From contig CAKKQZ010000011.1 in NCBI GenBank assembly GCA_919902445.1, forward strand, positions 12,783 through 56,638: a DNA stretch of 43,856 nucleotides, in the 5' to 3' direction. Each line of letters begins with the position of its first letter. Positions within the stretch are counted from its first letter, which is position 1. This DNA comes from Omnitrophica bacterium GWA2_41_15. Lineage in GTDB: Bacteria > Omnitrophota > Gorgyraeia > Gygaellales > Profunditerraquicolaceae. The notes beneath the pieces were generated by a model that saw only the letters and a program-made list of their open reading frames with translations, did no database searches and was not told the DNA's origin. Positions 7,699 to 13,784 of this stretch are shown piece by piece. The position numbers were made by a program, and so were the translations under genes.

Positions 7699-8523
7699 AT
7701 GTTTAGGAAAGTCGCAATCGTAGGCACCGGGCTTATAGGAGGATCCTTAGCCTTAAGCATTAAGAAGAAAAGGATCGCTTCAGAAGTTGTAGGGGTAAGC
7801 CGGCACAAAAAGAGCCTGGCTGCTGCAAAAAGAATAGGCGCCATAGATAAGGGCTCGCTAAACTTACGAATTATTAAAGATGCCGATTTAATAATATTAG
7901 CAACTCCCGTGAACATGATTTTGAATTTGGCTGCGAAAATATCGAAGATCTCCGGAACCGATGCAATAATTACTGATGTGGGAAGCACAAAACAGGAGAT
8001 CGTAGCTAAATTAGAGAGTATTTTTCCTAATTTTGTCGGAAGCCATCCTTTGGCGGGTTCTGAAAAAAGAAGTATTAGTAACGCTGACTCGGAAATGTTT
8101 ATAGGTTCTGTCTGTATACTCACACCAACAAGAAAAACGAAAAGGCCCGCTTTAAAAAGAATAAAAAGATTTTGGAATCGGCTCGGAGCAACCACAATTG
8201 ATTTATCTCCAGAAAATCACGATAAGATCCTATCCTTTACAAGCCATCTGCCTCATATCGCTGCCTTTTCTTTAATAGAAAGCGTTCCTCACCAATACCT
8301 TGAATTTGCCTCGGGAGGACTTAAGGACACAACGCGCATCGCGGCCTCTGATAGAGAATTGTGGGCGGATATATTTTTAAGCAATCGTAAAAACATCCTA
8401 AAGGGTATTGTGGTATTAGAGAAGAATCTCGCCAATATAAAATCTGCGCTGAACAATAAAGACAGAAAATCTTTGATCAAAATCCTAAAAAGAGCGAAGA
8501 AAAAAAGAGAAAAGCTACAATGA
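7699..8523 (+). CDS. tyrA: Prephenate dehydrogenase
   Basis: TyrA oxidatively decarboxylates prephenate to hydroxyphenylpyruvate for tyrosine synthesis. The 274-residue protein begins with the NAD(P)-binding Rossmann motif VGTGLIGGSLAL, and contains GSHPLAGSEKR and the prephenate-binding SHLPHIAAFSL. There is no C-terminal ACT domain. It overlaps cmk by 4 bases. In many bacteria aroA lies between tyrA and cmk; here it is missing from that position. Confidence 0.94.
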   Translation: MFRKVAIVGTGLIGGSLALSIKKKRIASEVVGVSRHKKSLAAAKRIGAIDKGSLNLRIIKDADLIILATPVNMILNLAAKISKISGTDAIITDVGSTKQEIVAKLESIFPNFVGSHPLAGSEKRSISNADSEMFIGSVCILTPTRKTKRPALKRIKRFWNRLGATTIDLSPENHDKILSFTSHLPHIAAFSLIESVPHQYLEFASGGLKDTTRIAASDRELWADIFLSNRKNILKGIVVLEKNLANIKSALNNKDRKSLIKILKRAKKKREKLQ

Positions 8524-9176
8524 TTGTTGCGATCGATGGGCCTGCGGGAGCAGGCAAGAGCACTATTGCTAAGATAATAGCCGAGAAGCTAAGGTTTCTT
8601 TATATCGATACAGGAGCAATGTATAGGGCTTTGACATTAAAGGTCATTGAACAGGATATTGATATAAAGGATACGCAACGTATCGTTGAAATTGCTGCTG
8701 ACTTAAGCATTGACTTGATAAATAATCCCGATGGCTCTTTAAAGGTATTTCTGGATGGCCGCGATGTTAGCAGGCAGATACGCGAACCCCGCATCACTAA
8801 ATTTGTTTCTGATATCGCTAAGCTAAAAGGGGTGCGCGATATCATGCTTAAGTTGCAAAGAGGCTTCGGCGAGAGAGGCAATTGTGTTTTAGACGGCCGC
8901 GACATAGGCACGATTGTTTTTCCTGATGCTAAAAATAAATTCTACCTTGATGCGCATTTTAAAGAACGCGTAAAGCGCAGGCATAAGGAGTTAAACGTGT
9001 CGGGTGAGGATGTGAGCGCTCAAGACGTAGAGTCGGATTTGCAAAACCGCGATAGCATTGATTCAACCCGTGAAATCGCGCCCTTAAAAAAAGCAGAAGA
9101 TGCAATTTATATAGATACGACTAATATAAGTATAGAGGAAGTAGTAAATAAGGTATTAAAAGAGATAAAACCCTAA
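8520..9176 (+). CDS. cmk: Cytidylate kinase
   Basis: Cmk phosphorylates CMP and dCMP. The 218-residue protein has the P-loop GPAGAGKSTIAKI, the CMP-binding YIDTGAMYRALT, and the VLDGRDIGTIVFPDA and ADLSIDL regions typical of the family. The start overlaps the tyrA stop (ATGA). It is followed by lepA 14 bases downstream. Confidence 0.95.
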   Translation: MIVAIDGPAGAGKSTIAKIIAEKLRFLYIDTGAMYRALTLKVIEQDIDIKDTQRIVEIAADLSIDLINNPDGSLKVFLDGRDVSRQIREPRITKFVSDIAKLKGVRDIMLKLQRGFGERGNCVLDGRDIGTIVFPDAKNKFYLDAHFKERVKRRHKELNVSGEDVSAQDVESDLQNRDSIDSTREIAPLKKAEDAIYIDTTNISIEEVVNKVLKEIKP

Positions 9177-9190
9177 ATCCGAAACCAGTT

Positions 9191-10984
9191 ATGGATAAAG
9201 CTTTAATCAGAAATTTTTGTATAATCGCCCACATAGACCACGGCAAGTCAACCCTCGCTGATAGAATACTGGAACTGACAGGGGCTGTTGATAAAAGGCA
9301 TAAGGGGGAACAACTGCTGGATGATATGGAATTGGAGAAAGAAAGAGGGATAACTATTAAGGCCTCGATGGCACGGCTTAACTATCGGGCAAAAAACGGC
9401 AAAGATTATATTTTAAATCTTATAGATACTCCCGGGCACGTTGATTTTACTTACGAGGTCTCAAAATCACTGGCTGCATGCGAAGGCGCTATATTGGTAG
9501 TGGATGCCGGACAGGGGATTGAAGCGCAAACAGTGGCTAATTATTATCTGGCGCGGGCAAGTAAGCTAAAGATAATACCGGTAATAAATAAAATTGACCT
9601 GGTGTCTATAGACCTGCCGCGTGTAAAAGGTGAGATTACTCTAGTGTTGGATTTTTTGGAAGAGGATATTTTGCTAACTTCTGCAAAAGAAGGAATAGGA
9701 ATACAGGACGTTCTCGAAAGGGTCATTGAGGTTGTGCCGGGGCCTGCGGGAGAAATAGCCCACCCTTTAAAAGCGCTTGTGTTCGATTGCCTGTATGACC
9801 CTTTTAAAGGAGTTGTGGTTTTTGTCAGGGTTATGGATGGTAAAATGGATATGAATACGCAGCTGAATATGATGCATTCCGGGAAAATCTATAAAATTGA
9901 AGAACTGGGGACCCTTGAGAATTTAAAATACACAAAAGTAAAAGAGCTAACCGTCGGAGAAGTTGGTTATCTTACGGCGAATATACGCGATGCAAGGGAA
10001 GTAGTTATCGGAGATACTATAGCTGACAATAAAAATCCCTGCAACTCTCCCTTGCCGGGGTACAGGATACCTAAGCCGCTAGTTTTCTGCGGCATATATC
10101 CTGTCAATCCCGCTGATTTTACGGAATTAAAAGATGCGATGGACAAGTTGAAGCTTTCTGATGCCTCTTTTGTTTTTGAGCCTGAAAATTCGCAGTCATT
10201 TGGTTTTGGTTTCCGCTGCGGATTTTTAGGGCTTTTGCATATGGAGATAGTGCAGGAGCGCCTTGAACGGGAATATAACTTAAATCTCATCCTGACTGTC
10301 CCTAACGTAGTTTATAAGGTTAAGACAAGGGATGGAAAAATCATTGATGTTGATACGCCTGCAAAGTTTAATGTTGCCGATATCCAGGAGTCGCTGGAGC
10401 CATATGTAACATTGCTGATGATTATACCGGTTGATACAATTGACCCGGTGTGCGAATTGGCAAAAGCAAGGAGAGGGGTTTTTTGTTCAAGCGATTATCT
10501 GGGTGAAGACAGGGTAAAGCTTATATTTGATATACCGCTTTCCGAAATCATAGTAGATTTTTATGACCGGATGAAATCGCTTACTAAGGGTTACGGTTCA
10601 CTCGATTACGAATTCAAAGATTATTTTCCTGCACAGCTGGTTAAAATGGATATATTGATAAACTCAAACTCTTGCGATGCTTTTTCTTCCCTTATGCATA
10701 AAGAGAAGGCCGTGCAAAAAGCGCATGCATTGGTAAATAAACTCAAGGAATTGATTCCCAGGCAGGTATTTGAGGTGGTTATACAGGCTGCCATTGGTAA
10801 CCAGATACTCGCCTCAAGCAAGGTGAGGGCTTTGGCAAAACACGTTACCAGCAAATGTTACGGTGGAGATATCACCCGGAAACGCAAGCTTTGGGAAAAA
10901 CAGAAGGAGGGCAAAAAACGCCTGAAACAATTCGGAAGGGTTGAGATTCCGCAGGAGGCCTTCTTGGAGGTCTTAAAAATATGA
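9191..10984 (+). CDS. lepA: Elongation factor 4 (LepA), ribosomal back-translocase GTPase
   Basis: LepA is a ribosome-bound translational GTPase. The 597-residue protein is full length. It shows G1 AHIDHGKSTL, the switch I region ERGITIKAS, G3 DTPGHVDF, G4 NKIDL, and LepA-specific C-terminal motifs (GYGSLDYEF, ALVNKLKELIPRQVFEV, AKCYGGDITRKRKLWEKQK-like segment near the end). It overlaps lepB by 4 bases, the classical lepA-lepB arrangement. Confidence 0.97.
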   Translation: MDKALIRNFCIIAHIDHGKSTLADRILELTGAVDKRHKGEQLLDDMELEKERGITIKASMARLNYRAKNGKDYILNLIDTPGHVDFTYEVSKSLAACEGAILVVDAGQGIEAQTVANYYLARASKLKIIPVINKIDLVSIDLPRVKGEITLVLDFLEEDILLTSAKEGIGIQDVLERVIEVVPGPAGEIAHPLKALVFDCLYDPFKGVVVFVRVMDGKMDMNTQLNMMHSGKIYKIEELGTLENLKYTKVKELTVGEVGYLTANIRDAREVVIGDTIADNKNPCNSPLPGYRIPKPLVFCGIYPVNPADFTELKDAMDKLKLSDASFVFEPENSQSFGFGFRCGFLGLLHMEIVQERLEREYNLNLILTVPNVVYKVKTRDGKIIDVDTPAKFNVADIQESLEPYVTLLMIIPVDTIDPVCELAKARRGVFCSSDYLGEDRVKLIFDIPLSEIIVDFYDRMKSLTKGYGSLDYEFKDYFPAQLVKMDILINSNSCDAFSSLMHKEKAVQKAHALVNKLKELIPRQVFEVVIQAAIGNQILASSKVRALAKHVTSKCYGGDITRKRKLWEKQKEGKKRLKQFGRVEIPQEAFLEVLKI

Positions 10985-11553
10985 CAAAGAAAAAATCCGT
11001 ATTACGCGACTGGGCAGAATCGATTATAGTGGCGTTCTTGCTGGCAATGGTAATCCGTACCTTTGTTGTGCAGGCGTTTAAGATTCCAACCGGGTCTATG
11101 CGGCCTACGCTCTTAGAAGGAGATTTGATTCTGGTTAATAAGTTTATCTACGGCGCAAAAATTCCTTTTACTGACTTTAGGTTGCCGGCTGTTGCAGATC
11201 TTAAAAGGGGAGATGTTATTGTATTTATTTATCCTGAAGACCCGAAAAAGGATTTTATAAAAAGGCTTATCGGTTTACCAGGCGAAGTAGTTGAGCTTAA
11301 AAACGGGAGTATTTATATAAATGGCCAACCTTTATTAGATCCTTTGTTTAACCAAAGATATTATTATAATCGCGGAGATTTTGCCCTGGAGAATAGAAAG
11401 ACCGTGGTTTCTAAGGATGACTACTTTGTCCTGGGCGACAATTCTGCTTCATCCAAGGATAGCCGTTACTGGGGATTTGTCCCAAAAAATAATATTTTAG
11501 GAAAAGCCTTGGTAATTTACTGGCCGCCGCAGCGCATCAGGATAATTAAATAA
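10981..11553 (+). CDS. lepB: Signal peptidase I
   Basis: LepB removes signal peptides from exported proteins at the outer face of the inner membrane. In 190 residues there is one N-terminal membrane anchor (~11-33), then the catalytic serine in IPTGSMRPTL (S39), the catalytic lysine K94 in FIKRLIGLPGE, and the box E motif LGDNSASSKDSRYWG. Both members of the Ser/Lys dyad are present. It is translationally coupled to lepA. Confidence 0.96.
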   Translation: MTKKKSVLRDWAESIIVAFLLAMVIRTFVVQAFKIPTGSMRPTLLEGDLILVNKFIYGAKIPFTDFRLPAVADLKRGDVIVFIYPEDPKKDFIKRLIGLPGEVVELKNGSIYINGQPLLDPLFNQRYYYNRGDFALENRKTVVSKDDYFVLGDNSASSKDSRYWGFVPKNNILGKALVIYWPPQRIRIIK

Positions 11554-11606
11554 CTCTTTCATTTTAGGCATCGTAGGCCGGAAATGTTTTAGGAAGGAAG
11601 AGCAGC

Positions 11607-12194
11607 GTGAATTTTGCCAATAAAATTTCTACATTTAGAATTTTAAGCGTTCCTTTTTTTATAGCATGCCTAATCTATTATTCTCCCGAAAGGACTTATT
11701 TTAGATTTCTTGCTCTGTTTATATTTATTTTGGGTGTTATCTCTGATGCTGTTGACGGATATATAGCAAGGAAATCAAAACAGCAGTCAAAAGCCGGGCT
11801 TGTCTTAGACCCTTTAGGAGATAAGTTACTGCTTATGAGCGCTTACATTTTTCTTTCTCAGCTTTCGCAGTTCCCTTTGAAGTTTCCGCTTTGGGTTATT
11901 TTTATAATCATAAGCAGGGATGCGATTATTCTTATGGGTACGGTGGTGATTTACATGGTAAAGCAGAATATTGAGATTTATCCTACGCGCTGGGGGAAAG
12001 TTACAACTGCGTTGCAGATGCTTTCAGTGATACTGGTTCTTCTTCAATTCAAACTATCATTTATATCCTGGTGGCTGGCGGTTATATTTACGGTTATTTC
12101 AGGTATAGATTATATAAAGAGAGGATTTAAGACGCTTTATCCCGCCTTCGCAGAAGACCACCCCGCCGGCGAGAGTGGATGTCCGCCACAATAA
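11607..12194 (+). CDS. pgsA: CDP-diacylglycerol-glycerol-3-phosphate phosphatidyltransferase
   Basis: This inner-membrane enzyme makes phosphatidylglycerol phosphate. The 195-residue product starts at GTG 11607, preceded by AGGAAGGAAG. The CDP-alcohol phosphotransferase signature D-x2-DG-x2-AR-x8-G-x3-D-x3-D is complete (from SDAVDGYIAR to LDPLGDK). Several hydrophobic helices follow. The last ~18 residues (from about YPAFAEDHP to the stop) are encoded by the edge of a palindromic repeat that also ends tsaD, so the natural C-terminus may have been replaced. Other CDP-alcohol transferases share the motif, but PgsA fits best beside plsY. Confidence 0.88.
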   Translation: MNFANKISTFRILSVPFFIACLIYYSPERTYFRFLALFIFILGVISDAVDGYIARKSKQQSKAGLVLDPLGDKLLLMSAYIFLSQLSQFPLKFPLWVIFIIISRDAIILMGTVVIYMVKQNIEIYPTRWGKVTTALQMLSVILVLLQFKLSFISWWLAVIFTVISGIDYIKRGFKTLYPAFAEDHPAGESGCPPQ

Positions 12195-12251
12195 GTGGCG
12201 GACCCGCCATGAATTATGGCGGGTACATAAAGGTACTACGGGCATGCCCGT
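12141..12251. repeat. Palindromic repeat, family 3, copy 1 (pgsA/plsY junction)
   Basis: Three consecutive hairpins are visible: GTCCGCCAC/GTGGCGGAC (12181-12189 with 12195-12203), CCGCCAT/ATGGCGG (12204-12210 with 12216-12222), and the 14-base palindrome ACGGGCATGCCCGT (12238-12251). The unit opens with CCTTCGCAGAAGACCAC. The same order, with divergent stems, recurs at 26533-26670 after tsaD. The element supplies the pgsA stop codon and ends just before the plsY ribosome-binding site. Confidence 0.8.
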
Positions 12252-12265
12252 GGGGAATGTTTTCC

Positions 12266-12898
12266 ATGCTCTGGCTATTTACCGGAATCATCATTAGTTA
12301 TATTATCGGTTCAATTCCTACCGGTTATATCTTCGGGTATTTGCTTAAAGGTATAGATATCCGTAAGTTTGGCTCGGGTAATGTGGGAGCGACTAATGCC
12401 TGGCGAGTGCTGGGAAAACCGGCAGGGATAACTGTTTTAATTTTAGATATTTTAAAAGGTTACATCCCGGTTGTATTCTTAGGAAGTTTTTTAGCTTCAA
12501 GAATTAATCTTGCCGATAAAACTATTCTGCCGGTTTTACTGGGCCTAAGTTGTATATCCGGACATAACTGGACCTTATTCTTAGGATTTAAAGGCGGTAA
12601 GGGTATTGCTACTACTCTTGGAGTTTTGTTTGCTTTGTCAATGCAGGTATCCGGCCTAAAGTTAATCCTTCTTTTGTTAATCTTAACCTGGGTTTTAGTA
12701 TTCATAATAGCCAGAATAATATCCATTGCTTCGGTTTTGACCAGTATTGCCTTGCCTGTATACTCTCTAATTTTCAGGCAGTCAAATGTAGTAATATTTT
12801 TAAGTATCCTGCTTTGTATGCTTAGCATTCTGCGCCACAAATCCAACCTTAAAAGAATCTTCGAAGGAAAAGAATCTCGCCTTAAGTTTAGAAAGTAG
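12266..12898 (+). CDS. plsY: Glycerol-3-phosphate acyltransferase PlsY
   Basis: PlsY transfers an acyl group from acyl-phosphate to glycerol-3-phosphate, the first step of phospholipid synthesis in the inner membrane. The 210-residue protein has the family motifs GSIPTGYIFGYLLKG, GSGNVGATNAWRVLG and GHNWTLFLGFKGGKGIATTLG, plus about five to six hydrophobic segments. The frame is open upstream to 12179, but that stretch is repeat DNA. ATG 12266, 9 bases after GGGGA (12252-12256), gives the typical PlsY start; ATG 12257 is an alternative. Confidence 0.92.
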   Translation: MLWLFTGIIISYIIGSIPTGYIFGYLLKGIDIRKFGSGNVGATNAWRVLGKPAGITVLILDILKGYIPVVFLGSFLASRINLADKTILPVLLGLSCISGHNWTLFLGFKGGKGIATTLGVLFALSMQVSGLKLILLLLILTWVLVFIIARIISIASVLTSIALPVYSLIFRQSNVVIFLSILLCMLSILRHKSNLKRIFEGKESRLKFRK

Positions 12899-12950
12899 AT
12901 CCTTCGCTACAAGTCAAAAAAAGCTTTGTGTCGGGATCAATTCGGTTAAA

Positions 12951-12983
12951 CAGGTTTATGTTAGCTATCGCTTCATAAGCCTG
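12951..12983. repeat. Inverted repeat in the plsY-13205 spacer
   Basis: CAGGTTTATG (12951-12960) pairs with CATAAGCCTG (12974-12983), ten pairs including one G-U, around a 13-base loop. It lies in the 306-base spacer 12899-13204, about 50 bases after plsY. No T-run follows it. The rest of the spacer up to 13026 shows no gene. Confidence 0.6.
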
Positions 12984-13026
12984 GGACTCATTTTAGAAAC
13001 CGCTTTCTTTTTAACGGGTTATACCA

Positions 13027-13056
13027 TTGAAAGAGGGCTATATCGGATGTTATACT
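13027..13056 (+). promoter_or_regulatory. Candidate sigma70-type promoter for the 13205 gene
   Basis: TTGAAA (13027-13032) and TATACT (13051-13056) are 18 bases apart. Transcription from about 13063 would produce a leader of about 140 nt before the ATG at 13205. No functional data; identified by consensus and position only. Confidence 0.55.
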
Positions 13057-13062
13057 TTACTC

Positions 13063-13204
13063 GAGAGATAAATTTTTTTACGCTATTTTTATTCGTATCG
13101 TCCCCACCAGCCACGAGAAGGTAGGGGGGATAGCCGGGTTGCCAAAGAAAAATAGGAGGAATCTTATTAGGGGCAACCCGGTACTTTCTTGAAAGAGGCA
13201 GAAA
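13063..13204 (+). promoter_or_regulatory. Structured 5' leader of the 13205 gene, possible riboswitch-like element
   Basis: CCCCACC (13102-13108) can pair with GGTAGGGG from 13120 (bulged A). Next, CCGGGTTGCC (13134-13143) pairs perfectly with GGCAACCCGG (13172-13181) around a 28-base loop containing TAGGAGGAATC. The stretch AGCCACGAGAAGGTAGGGGGG...AGCCGGGTTGCCAAAG, read discontinuously, resembles the 3' half of c-di-GMP-I (GEMM) riboswitches, but I cannot find the required GGGCAAACC/GACGCAAAGCC half. A structured leader is supported; the riboswitch identity is speculative. Confidence 0.4.
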
Positions 13205-13534
13205 ATGAGAGATTTGTTGTATAAAAATCTAACCTCAAGCGACGGTAAAAAAAGGATACTCGCTAGCTCCGAGATAGTTGACAAGGAGGGGGTGCGTAGT
13301 ATCATAAGGCGCAAATTTGTCTGCATGGTAAAAGAGATAAAGGATAACAAGATGGGAGAAAAACCCCTGCCATACCTCTATGTCCTGAAAGAGCGTAATA
13401 CCTTTGAGCAAAAGGAAAGGTTCTACTGCAGACTAAAAGGGAGTGTATATGCTGTTTCAGGCAGAAGGCTCTTTCTTATCCTTTACACGCATTCCTTGAA
13501 GATCAGTCTCGCAACCCTTCAAAAGCAGCCTTAG
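13205..13534 (+). CDS. Small hypothetical protein, possibly conserved
   Basis: I do not recognise this 109-residue protein. It is basic and starts MRDLLYKNLTSSDGKKRILA. It has a central stretch (PLPYLYVLKERNTFEQKERF) and a hydrophobic segment near the end (GRRLFLILYTHSLKISL), but no signal peptide. It is preceded by GAGGCAG 7 bases before the ATG. It has its own candidate promoter and structured leader, which argues that it is real. It stands alone between plsY and the large outer-membrane protein gene. Confidence 0.6.
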   Translation: MRDLLYKNLTSSDGKKRILASSEIVDKEGVRSIIRRKFVCMVKEIKDNKMGEKPLPYLYVLKERNTFEQKERFYCRLKGSVYAVSGRRLFLILYTHSLKISLATLQKQP

Positions 13535-13584
13535 CGCATATAACGGCCAAGGCCTTTTAACTCAAAACTTCAAAAGATTTAACC

Positions 13585-13613
13585 TTGACAGCACTAAAAA
13601 AATAAGTTATATT
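13585..13613 (+). promoter_or_regulatory. Candidate sigma70-type promoter upstream of the 929-aa protein gene
   Basis: TTGACA (13585-13590) and TATATT (13608-13613) are exactly 17 bases apart. Initiation near 13620 would give a leader of about 165 nt. A second TTGACA (13750-13755) followed by an AT-rich TATAAA-like stretch (13770-13777) lies just before the start codon and could give a nearly leaderless transcript. Confidence 0.65.
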
Positions 13614-13619
13614 TAAATT

Positions 13620-13740
13620 AAAGTTTTTTATAGCAGAAAATCCGCATATCCCAATCTCGGAGGTGATTGGGAGTTTTAGTCTATAGCTTAACCGGATTGA
13701 CATTGGGTCGGTCCGGTTCTTTTATTTGTCAAGACATCAT
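13620..13740 (+). promoter_or_regulatory. Structured leader with two hairpins upstream of the 929-aa protein gene
   Basis: Hairpin 1 is CCCAATC/GATTGGG (13650-13656 with 13665-13671, loop TCGGAGGT). Hairpin 2 is AACCGGA/TCCGGTT (13690-13696 with 13712-13718), followed by CTTTTATTT, which resembles a weak intrinsic terminator. The arrangement of promoter, structured region and terminator-like stem suggests an attenuator or riboswitch, but it matches no class I can name. Confidence 0.45.
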
Positions 13741-13784
13741 TAGTTTTACTTGACATTTGCAAGAAATCATATAAAAATACAAAT

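Noticed and set aside
7692-8195. - strand open frame of 167 codons
   Set aside because: It is antisense to tyrA, which has clear Rossmann and prephenate-binding motifs on the + strand.
12179-12265. Earlier start of plsY at 12179
   Set aside because: The extra residues come from the palindromic repeat and are not part of the PlsY family N-terminus.
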